Of a stretch of 64,000 nt of DNA, positions 1-8,903 are shown piece by piece; the stretch's first letter is position 1, and the number at the start of each line of letters is the position of its first letter. The stretch spans positions 1 through 64,000 of the forward strand of contig JAKLLA010000002.1 in the NCBI GenBank assembly GCA_023150375.1, read 5' to 3'. Both the position numbers and the translations under genes were made by a program. The DNA comes from Burkholderiaceae bacterium (GTDB lineage: Bacteria; Pseudomonadota; Gammaproteobacteria; Burkholderiales; Burkholderiaceae_C). The notes below the pieces were generated by a model. It was not told where the DNA came from. It did no database searches and saw only the letters and a list, made by a program, of their open reading frames with translations.

Positions 1-144
1 GAGTGGAAGGAGTTCCGCACGCCCGACTTCGAGGTGCTGCGCGAGCACCTGAAGGACCGCCGCGTCTTCGACGGGCGCAACCTCTACGAGCCGGCGCTGA
101 TCCGCAGCTTCGGGCTCGAGTACCAGGCCATCGGGCGGCCCTGA
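1..144 (+). CDS. ugd: UDP-glucose 6-dehydrogenase, C-terminal end (partial)
   Basis: Frame 1 is open from the window edge to a TGA at 142-144 and reads EWKEFRTPDFEVLREHLKDR, then a stretch ending in FDGRNLYEP and GLEYQAIGRP. The W-K-E-F-R and FDGRN(L)Y motifs mark the C-terminal UDP-binding domain of UDP-glucose dehydrogenases, which oxidise UDP-glucose to UDP-glucuronate with two NAD+ for capsule and exopolysaccharide synthesis. Only the last 47 residues are present, so the start and catalytic Cys lie outside the window. The ORF track misses it because there is no start codon. It converges with an EpsL-like barrel gene, which fits an exopolysaccharide locus to the left. Confidence 0.85.
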   Translation, partial: EWKEFRTPDFEVLREHLKDRRVFDGRNLYEPALIRSFGLEYQAIGRP

Positions 145-173
145 AGGAGGCCCCGACGCCCCTCGGAGACCGC

Positions 174-208
174 GCCGCCGCCGCGCCCTTCAGGGCGCCG
201 GCGGCCGC
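174..208. terminator. Hairpin between ugd and the barrel gene
   Basis: GCCGCCGCGCCC, loop TTCA, then GGGCGCCGGCGGC can form a 12-pair GC stem with one bulged G. It lies between two convergent stop codons (144 and 245), where a bidirectional terminator is expected. There is no T tract, so intrinsic termination is an inference from position and stem strength. Confidence 0.4.
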
Positions 209-244
209 GTCGAAGCCCTTCTGCGGCGCAGGCGTCGGCGCAGT

Positions 245-1471
245 TCAGCGCAGGAAGGCCTGGGCGTAGCAGCCCAGGCTGTTGTCGCTGTAGGCGTAGG
301 TCAGGGAGGACAGCTCGTTGCTGACGCCGCGGTTCTCCCAGCTCAGGCTGCAGCCCAGCTCCAGGTTGCGCAGCAGCTCGTAGTTCACCCCGAGCGAGGC
401 GGTGGTGGTGCGGTCGCGGGTGGTCTGGGTGAGCGTGTCACCGGGCACCTTCAGGGCCGCATCGAGGGTGCGGCGGGCATAGCCGATGCGCGCGTCGAGC
501 CGCACCTTCGAGGTGGCCTGCCAGCCTGTGCTCAGCGTGACCGAGTCGCGCATGCGGGCGTCGCTGGCATCGCTGTAGGCCAGGCCTGCCTCGCCGTAGC
601 TGCCCACCGTGCTGTCGCGGCTGACGCGCAGGCCGATCGAGGACTTGCCGCTGGCCTGCCAGGTCCAGCCCAGCGCGCCGGTCCAGCTGCTGCCGTCGCG
701 CTGCCGGGCCCGGCTGTGCGACTCGCGGGTGCGCGCCAGCGTGGCATCCAGCGTGCTCGCACCGCTGGGGCGCCAGACCAGGCCCAGGTTGACGTCGTCG
801 CGGTCGACATCGTTCGCACCGGCGGCGCTGTACTCGGGGTAGCGGGCGTCGGTGTGCCGCAGGCCGAGCCGCGTGGACAGGTCCGGGCTGGGCGCCCAGA
901 CCAGTGCGGCGTTGTAGCTGGTCTGATCCAGGTTGGAGCTGCGGTAGGTGCTGGAGGAATAGCGGTTGCGGTTGGCAGCGGCGCCAGCCTCGAAGGTCAG
1001 ACGCGTGACCACGCCCAGGCGGGCCTGCGCCGACAGCCCCTCGTTGCGCAGCAGGGTGCGCTGGGTGTCCGCGCGCGAGGTGTCCTGGTACAGCGTCTGG
1101 TTGGCCGTGGCCACCAGGTTGCCCGACAGGCGCTCCACGGTGGCCCAGTCGAGCCGACCCAGCAGGCTGTAGTCGGTGTGGTCGTACTCGCGCACCCGGT
1201 TGTAGCGCCGGTGGTCGGCCGACAGGTCCACCAGCAGTCGCGAGCGCCCCAGCGGCTGGTCGATGCCGGCGCGCAGACCGGCGGTGGTGATGGTGTCGCG
1301 CTGCTCCTGGCCGTCACGGGCGCGCCGCACGTTGCTGTCCGACGTCACCCCGAGGTTGGCGCCGAGGTAGTAGGGACTGGTCTCGGCCTGGACGGCCGCA
1401 CCCACGCAGGCCAGTACAAGCAGCACCGGTGCGCGACGCAGGCCGGCGGGAAATCGGGAGGAACTCGACAT
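245..1471 (-). CDS. Outer-membrane beta-barrel protein, EpsL-like (exopolysaccharide locus)
   Basis: 408 residues from ATG 1471 (the track start at 2311 runs into the next gene). Residues 1-30 form a signal peptide (VLLVLACVGAAVQA, then ETSPYY). The rest is a string of alternating polar/hydrophobic stretches ending in an aromatic-rich strand (LGCYAQAFLR), typical of an outer-membrane barrel. The opening YYLGANLGVTSDSNVRR, the length and the place beside UDP-glucose dehydrogenase fit the EpsL family, which accompanies exosortase-B type polysaccharide loci and is thought to help export or anchor the polymer. The family call is recognition by eye. A generic porin-like 'surface barrel' is the alternative. 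Confidence 0.6.
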   Translation of the reverse strand: MSSSSRFPAGLRRAPVLLVLACVGAAVQAETSPYYLGANLGVTSDSNVRRARDGQEQRDTITTAGLRAGIDQPLGRSRLLVDLSADHRRYNRVREYDHTDYSLLGRLDWATVERLSGNLVATANQTLYQDTSRADTQRTLLRNEGLSAQARLGVVTRLTFEAGAAANRNRYSSSTYRSSNLDQTSYNAALVWAPSPDLSTRLGLRHTDARYPEYSAAGANDVDRDDVNLGLVWRPSGASTLDATLARTRESHSRARQRDGSSWTGALGWTWQASGKSSIGLRVSRDSTVGSYGEAGLAYSDASDARMRDSVTLSTGWQATSKVRLDARIGYARRTLDAALKVPGDTLTQTTRDRTTTASLGVNYELLRNLELGCSLSWENRGVSNELSSLTYAYSDNSLGCYAQAFLR

Positions 1472-1565
1472 CGGAAGCCTTTCGCGTGAGGAAGGGGCAG
1501 GAAACGGAGGCCATGCGCCCGAGCGCCGCACCCGCCCGTGAAGGCCGTGCGCTGGCGGCCGGAGA

Positions 1566-1586
1566 CCCGGATCCCCGGGATCCGGG
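1566..1586. repeat. Perfect inverted repeat CCCGGATCCC-C-GGGATCCGGG
   Basis: Arms of 10 bases around one central C, in the 248-base gap between the barrel gene start (1471) and the end of the GGDEF/EAL gene (1720). Both neighbours are read on the minus strand, so it could end the signalling transcript or act as an operator about 95 bases upstream of the barrel gene. No T tract follows on either strand. Nothing else in the gap looks coding. Confidence 0.45.
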
Positions 1587-1719
1587 CGGAGCGACTTGCG
1601 GGCGCAGCTTTTCGATATCGTAGGCGACGCGCACGCCGATCGTCTCGACCCGTCCCGATTCGCCGCGCTGGCCGTGAACCTGTGCCCAGCCGGCGAGGCG
1701 GCCCCGAGGGCGCGGGCTC

Positions 1720-3903
1720 TCAGGCCGGCGCCCAGACCGTGCGGGTCGGCGCCCCGGGCGTCCCCAGCCAGTCCGCCAGCGCCGCGGCCGGCAGCGGCTC
1801 GGCGAACAGGTAGCCCTGCATCGTGTCGCAGCCCAGCCGGCTCAGCACCTCGCGCTGGCGATGGTTCTCGACGCCCTCGGCGATCACGCGCAGTCCCAGC
1901 GAGCGCGCCAGCGCGAGGATCGCCGAGATCACCGCCGAGCTCTGCTCGGTGATGCCGAGGTTGTGGACGAAGGAGCGGTCGATCTTCAGCTCGCTGATGG
2001 GGAGCTGGGTCAGGTAGGCCAGCGACGAGTAGCCGGTGCCGAAGTCGTCGATCGAGATGCCCACGCCGCTGCGCGTCAGGCGGTGCAGCGCCGGGATCAC
2101 CTCCTGCAGGTTCTTCATCAGGCCGGTCTCGGTGATCTCCAGCTCGAGGGCGCGCAGGGGCACGCCATGCAGCACGGCCGCACGCTGGATCTGCTCGACC
2201 AGGTCGCTGCGCTCGAAGGCCCGGCTGGGCAGGTTGATCGCCACGCTCAGGTCCAGCCCGGACTCGTCGCGCCAGCTGCGGATCTGCCGCGCGGCCTCCC
2301 GGATCGCCCATTCGCTCATCGGCACGATCAGCCCGGTTTCCTCGGCCAGCGGGATGAAGTCCGCCGGCAGCACCAGTTCCGTGCCGCGCCGCCAGCGCAT
2401 CAGCGCCTCCACGCCGGTGACGCGGTGCCCCCCCACCTCGACCTTGGGCTGGTAGTGCAGCACCAGTTCGCCACGCTCGAGGGCCTTGTGCAGGGCACTC
2501 TCGAGTTCGAGCTTCTGGCGACTCTGGCCGGCCAGGTGCGGGCGGTAGGCCTGCGCGGCGTTGCGTCCGGCCGACTTGACCGAATACATCGCCACGTCGG
2601 CGTTGCGCAGCAGGTCGACCACGCTGTGGCCGTCGCGCGGGTAGATCGCGATGCCCACGCTGGCGGTGACGAAGTACTCCCGCCCCTCCAGCAGCACCGG
2701 CGCGCGGGTGGCCTGCAGCAGCCGCTCGGCCAGCCGCTTGGCGCAGGCCTCGCCGTCGATCTCGGGCAGCAGCGCGACGAACTCGTCGCCGCCCAGCCGT
2801 CCGACCGCCTCCAGCACGCGATGGCTGTGCAGCGGGTTGAGCTCGACGCCCAGGTCACCCAGCGCGTCGCCCGGGTTCAGGCAGGCGCGCAGGCGCCGGC
2901 CGATCTCCACCAGCAGTTCATCGCCGGCGCCGTGCCCGAGGGTGTCGTTGATGCCCTTGAAGCGGTCCAGGTCGATGAGCAGCAGCGCGAAGCGGTGCCC
3001 GAGCCGGCGCGCATGCTCGAGGGCGCGCTCGGCCCGCCACATCAGCTGGCGCCGGTTCGGCAGGCCGGTGAGCGAGTCGAAGTTGGCCAGGTGCTTGATG
3101 CGGTCCTCGATCATGCGCCGGTCGGTGACGTCCTGGATCACCCCGGTGTAGCCGCAGAGATTGCCATGTTCGTCGAATTCCGGCTCGGCCTCGATGTGGA
3201 TGATGCGGCGGCGCCCGTCGGGCAGGGCCACGGTGGCATCGGTGTCCAGCACGGTGCTGTGACGCAGCACCTCGCGCAGCAGCGCGGCCATGCCGTGCCG
3301 CTCCGCACCCACCAGCATGCGCAGCATGCGGCGCAGGCCGAGGCGGCGGTCGCGCGGACTGCGCCCGAGCACGCGCAGGGCCTCGGGCTCCAGGCGCAGG
3401 CCACGCGGCCCGAAGCGCCAGTCGAAGCTGCCCATGCGGGCCAGGTCCTGCGCACGCGCCAGCTTGGCACGGCTGCGCAGCAGCTCGTGGTGGGTGCGCG
3501 CCGAGCGCAGCAGGTTGCGCACCCGGCCGCACAGCAGGCTCCACTGCGTGGACTTGACGAAGAAGTCGGTCGCCCCGGCGTCGTAGGCCCGCTCGATCGA
3601 GGCGTCGTCGTCCAGGCCGGTGAGCATGAGCACCGGCAGCAGCTCGCAGCCGGGCAGGCTGCGCAGGCGCCGGCAGGTCTCGAAGCCGTCCAGCCCGGGC
3701 ATCAGGGCGTCCAGCACGATCAGGTCGGGCGTCCAGTCCTGCAGCAGGCGCAGCGCCGCCGCGCCGCCGGAAGCCTCGCGCACCTGCATGCCGCGCGAGC
3801 GCAGCGCGCTGGCGGTCAGCAGCAGATTGACCTCGTCGTCGTCGACCAGCAGCACGCCCGGCGGTGCACGCTCGTCGTCGCCCTCCTCGCGCGGCAGGCT
3901 CAT
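1720..3903 (-). CDS. Response regulator with PAS, diguanylate cyclase (GGDEF) and phosphodiesterase (EAL) domains
   Basis: 727 residues. REC domain at about 16-130 with the phospho-acceptor Asp65 (IVLDALMPG); PAS at about 150-265 ending in the PAC-like GYTGVIQDVTDRR; GGDEF at 270-450 with intact GRLGGDEF (371-375); EAL at 465-715 with intact GVEALMRW (499-501), the DDFGTGYSS loop and IAEGVE. Both active-site signatures are kept, so it could make and break cyclic di-GMP. An unusual stretch of roughly 18 extra residues (about 343-366) sits just before the GGDEF loop. Its ATG (3903-3901) overlaps the TGA of the hybrid kinase upstream as ATGA, so the two are translationally coupled. Phosphate transfer from that kinase's HPt domain to Asp65 is the obvious inference. 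Confidence 0.93.
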   Translation of the reverse strand: MSLPREEGDDERAPPGVLLVDDDEVNLLLTASALRSRGMQVREASGGAAALRLLQDWTPDLIVLDALMPGLDGFETCRRLRSLPGCELLPVLMLTGLDDDASIERAYDAGATDFFVKSTQWSLLCGRVRNLLRSARTHHELLRSRAKLARAQDLARMGSFDWRFGPRGLRLEPEALRVLGRSPRDRRLGLRRMLRMLVGAERHGMAALLREVLRHSTVLDTDATVALPDGRRRIIHIEAEPEFDEHGNLCGYTGVIQDVTDRRMIEDRIKHLANFDSLTGLPNRRQLMWRAERALEHARRLGHRFALLLIDLDRFKGINDTLGHGAGDELLVEIGRRLRACLNPGDALGDLGVELNPLHSHRVLEAVGRLGGDEFVALLPEIDGEACAKRLAERLLQATRAPVLLEGREYFVTASVGIAIYPRDGHSVVDLLRNADVAMYSVKSAGRNAAQAYRPHLAGQSRQKLELESALHKALERGELVLHYQPKVEVGGHRVTGVEALMRWRRGTELVLPADFIPLAEETGLIVPMSEWAIREAARQIRSWRDESGLDLSVAINLPSRAFERSDLVEQIQRAAVLHGVPLRALELEITETGLMKNLQEVIPALHRLTRSGVGISIDDFGTGYSSLAYLTQLPISELKIDRSFVHNLGITEQSSAVISAILALARSLGLRVIAEGVENHRQREVLSRLGCDTMQGYLFAEPLPAAALADWLGTPGAPTRTVWAPA

Positions 3904-6900
3904 CCGGCGCTCCCGCCGCCGGATCGCATCGGGTCGGGCGGCAACAGCGCGCGCAGGGCGTCGCGGGCCTGGCCCATGGCCAGTTGCAGGCGGTCGAGCC
4001 AGGGCGCCAGCGCCTCGACCGACTCACCCGCACGCAGGCGGCGGTCGCATTCGCGGCTGTCCTCGCTCAGGCGCAGGGCGCCGACATTGGCCGCGGAGGA
4101 CTTCAGCGTGTGGGCGATGCGCTGCAGGGCCGCGACATCCCCGCCGGCGCGCGCCTGGGCGAGGTGCAGCAGATCGCGCGCCACCGAGGCGTCGAAGGCA
4201 GCCAAGACTCTTTCCACCAGGTGATTTTGCCCCTCGGGGTCCAGCTGGCGCAGGCGCTGCAGCGCAGCAGGATCCAGGAGCGGCAATCCTTCACCGTTTT
4301 GCGCTGGCACGTCGGTCTCGCAGGCCTGCGAGGGCTGCGGCCGCACCGCCGCCGGCAGCAGGCGCTGCAGCAGCGCCAGCAGCTGGCCCATGCGGAAGGG
4401 CTTGGGCAGGTAGGCCACAAAGCCCAGGCCGAGCAGGTGGGCCTCGTCGCCCTGCTGGGTGTGCGCCGTCACCGCCACCACCGGCGGCACCGGGCGGCCG
4501 TTCCCGGCCGAGGCCTGCAGCTGGCGCAGCGCCTCGATGCCGTCCATGCCGGGCATCTGGATGTCCATCAGCACCAGATCGAAGGATGCCCCTTCCAGCG
4601 CCTGCAACCCCTCGACGGCCGAGGCGCAGACCTGCACCTGCGCGCCGCAGCGGCGCAGCATCTGCGCCATCACCTCCTGGTTGACCGGATGGTCCTCCAC
4701 CACCAGCACGCGCGCGGCCACGCCCACCTGCGCGACCCGCTGCGGCGCTGCGGACAGCGCGGGCAGGTCGGGTCCCGGCGAGGCCAGCCGGCCCACCTCG
4801 AAGGTGAAGCCGAAGGTCGAGCCCTGTCCGGGCTGGCTGTGCACCGTGAACTGCCCGCCCATCAGCTCGACCAGCTGGCGCGAGATCGCCAGCCCCAGCC
4901 CGCTGCCGCCATGACGCCGCGCCATGCCCTCGTGCAGCTGCACGAAGGCGGCGAACAGCCGGGGCAGTTCCGCCGCGGCAATGCCGATGCCGGTGTCGTG
5001 CACCCGGCAGCACAGGCGCAGCCGATCCTCGGCCGCACAGACCGCCGGCTCGGCCAGACCCAGCGCGACGCGCACCTCGCCACGGTCGGTGAACTTGATC
5101 GCGTTGCCCACCAGGTTGGCCAGCACCTGACGCAGGCGCAGCGCATCGGCACTGACCTGTCCGGGCAGCGCCGGGTCGGCCTCGAAGTGCAGCTGCAGGC
5201 CTTTGGCCTGCGCGCGCGGCGCCATCAGCTCGAGCAGATCCTGCACCAGGGGGCGCAACGCCACCGGGGCAGGCCTCAGCTCGAGACGGCCGGACTCGAT
5301 CTTGGCGAAGTCCAGCACGTCGTTGAGGATCTCGAGCAGGTGCTCGCCGGAGCGGTACACCGCCTCGGCGAAGCGGCGCTGCCGCTCGCCCAGCGCGGAG
5401 TCGAGCAGCAGCTCGGTCATGCCGAGGATGCCGTTCATCGGCGTGCGGATCTCGTGGCTCATGGTTGCCAGGAAACGCCCCTTGGCCAGGCTGGCGGCCT
5501 CGGCGGCGTCGCGCGCAGCCTGCAGCTGCAGGGCCTGCAGGTGCGCCTGCGTGACGTCGTCGAGCAGCCCGTAGACGCGCAGCCCGCCGTCGGGCAAGGC
5601 CAGCGTGCGCGTGCGCCGGCGCAGCCAGCGCAGGCCGCGCCGCGGGTGCTGCATGCGCACCGTGACGTCGGAGGGCTCCAGGCTCAACTCGCGCGCACGC
5701 TGGGCCTGCAGCAGGGGCCGGTCCTCCTCCAGCACCTCCGACAGCAGCAGCGCATCGGCCGACAGCGCCTGCAGGTCGTCGATGCCCAGCATGTCCAGCA
5801 CGCGCGGGCTGAGGTACAGGCAGCGCCCCTCCAGCGGATCGGCGACGAACACCCCCTCGTCGATGGACTCCACCAGTTCGCGGTAGCGCTGCTCGGATTC
5901 GCGCAGCGTCTGCTCGCTGCGGCGCAGCTGCGTCACATCGCGCAACTGGCTGATGACGATGCGCGCACCGCCGCCATGCCCGCCGACGGCGACATGGCGC
6001 GCCGCCACCACCCGCTCGCCGTCGACGCTGCGCCAGCGGAACTCGTGCTCCACCGGCAGGCGCCGCCGCAGCGCCTCGCGCACCTGGGGGGCAATCAGCT
6101 CGGCCAGCCCGGGGCCCAGGGCCTGCGTGAGCGGCTGGCCCGAGACCAGATCGCCGCTGGCGCCGAACTCGAGTTCGGCGTGGCGGTTCAGCGAGATCAC
6201 CTGCAGGTCGCGCGCATCCAGCGCCACCAGGCTGATGGGCAGGTTGTCGGTGAGCGCCTCCAGGATCTCGCGGCCCTCGTCCAGCCCGACCTGGCGCAGC
6301 CGGCGTTCGCTGACGTCCTTGCACAGGCAGATGTACTGCAGCCGTCCGCTGCTTTCGTCCATGGCCAGCTGCGCGTCCACCTCCAGCCAGTAGGCCTCCG
6401 CCGGCGCCAGGCAGACCGCGCCGCGGCGGGCCAGGAACTCGAGGCGAAAGGCGCTGCCCGCACCGAAGCGCGCGCGCAGCAGCTGGGCCGGGCGCAGGTC
6501 GTCGGCATCGCGCACCAGCACCTCCCAGAGCGGCCGGCCGCGCACCTCGGCGCTGGGGTGTCCGGTGAGCTCGGCGAAGTCGGGATGGGCCCACTCGATC
6601 ACGCCCTCCGCGTCGGTGATCACCGCGCCGCGCGCCGTGCGCGAGGCCAGCATCGCCAGGCGGCCGTACTGCTGGGCCTGCAGCCAGGCGGCGCGCTGGG
6701 TGTCCTCGCGCCGTGCCACCTCGCCCAGCTGCAGGCCGGCCAGCTCCAGCTGCATCCAGGTCGCCGGGTCCGGCGGCACCGGATCGTGGAACTCGAGGGC
6801 CGCCACCGCACGCCCCTGCAGACCCACCGGCAGCACCAGCAGCCGCCGGGTCTGCGTCGGGCGCCAGGGACGCCGCGGCAGGACCTGCGGCGGGCCGGCC

Positions 6901-7256
6901 AGCGTGGCCTGCAGGCCGATCAGGGCCGCGCCCAGGGCGGGCTCGCCCGGGTCGGCCAGCACCAGCGCGTCGAGGTCGATGCAGTCGAGCTCCGCGCTGC
7001 CGGCTTCCGGCCAGGTCTGCAGCAGCACGCCGTCCAGGCGCCAGTCGTGCACGCGCAGACGCACGCCGCGCCGGGCGCCCAGGCGGTCGGCGAGCCGCTC
7101 GGCCGCCAGCGCCAGCGCCTCGGCCAGCCCCGCTGCCGCGTGCAGGCGCCGGCCGAGGTCCAGCGACTGCGCCAGCAGGTCGTCAGGCGCTGCCCCGGGC
7201 TCGGCCGGCGCGGTCGGCCGCGCGGCCACCGGGTCGACAGGGATGGAGGCAGGCAT
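3900..7256 (-). CDS. Unorthodox hybrid sensor histidine kinase (PAS x3, HisKA, HATPase, REC, HPt)
   Basis: 1118 residues from ATG 7256. The longer track ORF would overlap the divergent gene, and the upstream part is not kinase-like. Order: GAF-like region about 25-180; PAS at 200-320, 333-445 and 455-570; HisKA with the phospho-accepting His601 (ATMSHEIRTPMNG); HATPase with N718 (NLVGNAIKFTD), DTGIGI and GGSGLGLAIS; REC 850-965 with Asp898 (DLVLMDIQMPGMDG); C-terminal HPt with His1049 (IAHTLKSSAANVG). No signal peptide or membrane segment is seen, so it is probably cytoplasmic. This is a complete BarA/ArcB-like phosphorelay. It lacks a DNA-binding partner nearby; the coupled downstream gene is the GGDEF/EAL regulator, so the output is probably cyclic di-GMP. 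Confidence 0.92.
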   Translation of the reverse strand: MPASIPVDPVAARPTAPAEPGAAPDDLLAQSLDLGRRLHAAAGLAEALALAAERLADRLGARRGVRLRVHDWRLDGVLLQTWPEAGSAELDCIDLDALVLADPGEPALGAALIGLQATLAGPPQVLPRRPWRPTQTRRLLVLPVGLQGRAVAALEFHDPVPPDPATWMQLELAGLQLGEVARREDTQRAAWLQAQQYGRLAMLASRTARGAVITDAEGVIEWAHPDFAELTGHPSAEVRGRPLWEVLVRDADDLRPAQLLRARFGAGSAFRLEFLARRGAVCLAPAEAYWLEVDAQLAMDESSGRLQYICLCKDVSERRLRQVGLDEGREILEALTDNLPISLVALDARDLQVISLNRHAELEFGASGDLVSGQPLTQALGPGLAELIAPQVREALRRRLPVEHEFRWRSVDGERVVAARHVAVGGHGGGARIVISQLRDVTQLRRSEQTLRESEQRYRELVESIDEGVFVADPLEGRCLYLSPRVLDMLGIDDLQALSADALLLSEVLEEDRPLLQAQRARELSLEPSDVTVRMQHPRRGLRWLRRRTRTLALPDGGLRVYGLLDDVTQAHLQALQLQAARDAAEAASLAKGRFLATMSHEIRTPMNGILGMTELLLDSALGERQRRFAEAVYRSGEHLLEILNDVLDFAKIESGRLELRPAPVALRPLVQDLLELMAPRAQAKGLQLHFEADPALPGQVSADALRLRQVLANLVGNAIKFTDRGEVRVALGLAEPAVCAAEDRLRLCCRVHDTGIGIAAAELPRLFAAFVQLHEGMARRHGGSGLGLAISRQLVELMGGQFTVHSQPGQGSTFGFTFEVGRLASPGPDLPALSAAPQRVAQVGVAARVLVVEDHPVNQEVMAQMLRRCGAQVQVCASAVEGLQALEGASFDLVLMDIQMPGMDGIEALRQLQASAGNGRPVPPVVAVTAHTQQGDEAHLLGLGFVAYLPKPFRMGQLLALLQRLLPAAVRPQPSQACETDVPAQNGEGLPLLDPAALQRLRQLDPEGQNHLVERVLAAFDASVARDLLHLAQARAGGDVAALQRIAHTLKSSAANVGALRLSEDSRECDRRLRAGESVEALAPWLDRLQLAMGQARDALRALLPPDPMRSGGGSAG

Positions 7257-7459
7257 CAGGACGGCTCTCGCTGCTGGAAGGAATCGGGCTGGCCCGCGGG
7301 CCACGGGCGGCGCGCAGCATAGGCCGCACAGACCTTCCGGCGCACCCGCCCGGGTGCAGCCGGCTGCACGCGCGCGCCGATGGCGCGGAATTTGCCCGCC
7401 CTGGGCGGATCGCGCGGCACGGCACGCGCCGCCGCCCGGGCGCACCCGAAGTCGCTCCC

Positions 7460-7465
7460 TACAAT
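7460..7465 (+). promoter_or_regulatory. -10 box TACAAT of the membrane histidine kinase gene
   Basis: TACAAT matches the sigma-70 -10 consensus at five of six positions. It ends 7 bases before ATG 7473, so transcription would begin at or next to that A and the message would be leaderless. It overlaps the alternative ATG at 7464, which argues against that start. No convincing -35 is visible. Confidence 0.5.
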
Positions 7466-7472
7466 GCCCCGC

Positions 7473-8879
7473 ATGCCTGCCCCGCCCCCGCCTTCGCCGC
7501 CCTCCCCGGCCATCCGGGCGCCGGCAGGCCTCTCGCGGGGACAGGTGCTGAGCCTGGCGTCGGCCGGCCTGGCAGCGCTGCTGGCACTGCTGCTGCTGAC
7601 CTGGTCGCTGCCGCGGGCCCTGCCCACCGCAGCGCACGCTCCGGCCCTGGCCGCCACGCTGGCCGTGGGGGCCGCCCTGCTGCTGCTGCTGGCGCTGGCC
7701 TGGCTGCTGCGCGAAGGCGCGCGCCTGGTCACGGCCGCGGCCGGGCGCAGCGCGCCGCTGCCCGCTCGGCCGCCGGCGCCGGCCGACCTGCCCGGCGGGG
7801 CGGGCAACGCTTCGGCCTCACCCCTGCGCTGGCAGATCGACCTGCTGTGCCGGCTGCCCGGCGTCGGACTGCTGCTGCAGCCTGCCGCCGGCGACTGGGT
7901 GGTGATCGCGCTGCATCGAAGCAGCGGCCCGGGCCTGCCGGCGGGACAGCCCTGGCCGGACCTGCCCGGCGGCCTGTCGCACGAGCGCCTGCAGCCGCTG
8001 GCGCAGCTTCTGGCCGCCCATCCGGCCTGGCCGGGCGAAACCATCCGGCGGGCCCTGGCGGACGAAGCCCCGCCGGGCGACGACGCCCTCGCACGCCGCC
8101 TGCCGCTGCTCGACGGCGCCTGCATCGTCTGGCTGCCCGCGCGCGGCGCGCCGGCCCCGGCAGCGACGGCGGACGCCACACCGCTGGACGAGCGCGAATC
8201 GATCGCCTACAGCGTCTCGCACGACCTGCGCGCGCCGATCCGCGTGATCGAGGGCTTCACCCGCATCGTGCGCGAGGACTACGGGCCGGTGCTGGACCGC
8301 ATCGGCAACGACCACCTGGACCGCGTGCTCGGTGCGGCCGCGCGCATGAACGGCATGATCGACGCGCTGCTGGGGCTGGCGAGGCTGTCCACACAGACGC
8401 TGGCGCGCCAGCCGGTGCCGCTGTCGCAGATCGCGCTGCAGATCGCCCAGGAACTGCAGCAGCAGACGCCGCAGCGGCGCGTGGAGTTCCAGATCGAGCC
8501 GGGCCTGGTGGCCCAGGGCGACCCGACCCTGCTGCGCAACGTGATGGAGAACCTGCTCGGCAACGCCTGGAAATACAGCGCCCGGCGCGAGACGGCGCAC
8601 ATCCGCTTCGGCAGCACGCTGCGCCAGCGCCCGGCCGACCTGGGCAGCGACGCCGCGCCCTGCCGGGTCTTCGAGGTCAGCGACGACGGCGCCGGCTTCG
8701 ACATGCGCTTCGCCGACCGCCTGTTCAGCCCCTTCCAGCGCCTGCACAGCGCCAGCGAGTTCGCCGGCAACGGCGTCGGGCTGGCGTCGGTGCGGCGCAT
8801 CGTGCAGCGCCATGGCGGCGAGATCTGGGCCGAGGCCGAGGTCGACCAGGGCGCGCGCTTCTACTTCACGCTGGGGTGA
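7473..8879 (+). CDS. Membrane-bound sensor histidine kinase
   Basis: 468 residues from ATG 7473 (471 from ATG 7464, which lies inside the -10 box). Two hydrophobic segments near the N terminus (SLASAGLAALLALLLL and LAATLAVGAALLLLLALAWLL) make a short membrane hairpin. A poorly conserved linker follows, then HisKA with His in SVSHDLRAPIRVIEGF and a HATPase domain (MENLLGNAWKYSA, SDDGAGFDM, GNGVGLASVRRIV). The kinase core resembles that of phytochrome-type kinases, but no chromophore domain is present. It has no REC domain. The nearest free regulator is the ANTAR protein just downstream on the opposite strand, though that one has its own kinase. The real partner is unknown. Confidence 0.85.
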   Translation: MPAPPPPSPPSPAIRAPAGLSRGQVLSLASAGLAALLALLLLTWSLPRALPTAAHAPALAATLAVGAALLLLLALAWLLREGARLVTAAAGRSAPLPARPPAPADLPGGAGNASASPLRWQIDLLCRLPGVGLLLQPAAGDWVVIALHRSSGPGLPAGQPWPDLPGGLSHERLQPLAQLLAAHPAWPGETIRRALADEAPPGDDALARRLPLLDGACIVWLPARGAPAPAATADATPLDERESIAYSVSHDLRAPIRVIEGFTRIVREDYGPVLDRIGNDHLDRVLGAAARMNGMIDALLGLARLSTQTLARQPVPLSQIALQIAQELQQQTPQRRVEFQIEPGLVAQGDPTLLRNVMENLLGNAWKYSARRETAHIRFGSTLRQRPADLGSDAAPCRVFEVSDDGAGFDMRFADRLFSPFQRLHSASEFAGNGVGLASVRRIVQRHGGEIWAEAEVDQGARFYFTLG

Positions 8880-8903
8880 TCCCAGCCGGTCGGAGCCGCC
8901 CGG

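Noticed and set aside
3864-7322. 1152-residue plus-strand ORF (and similar giants at 1861..4224, 8961..13082, 53897..57928)
   Set aside because: Mirror frames of GC-rich genes. They are full of His/Gln/Arg/Ala repeats without domains, and the opposite strand encodes complete kinases or GGDEF/EAL proteins.
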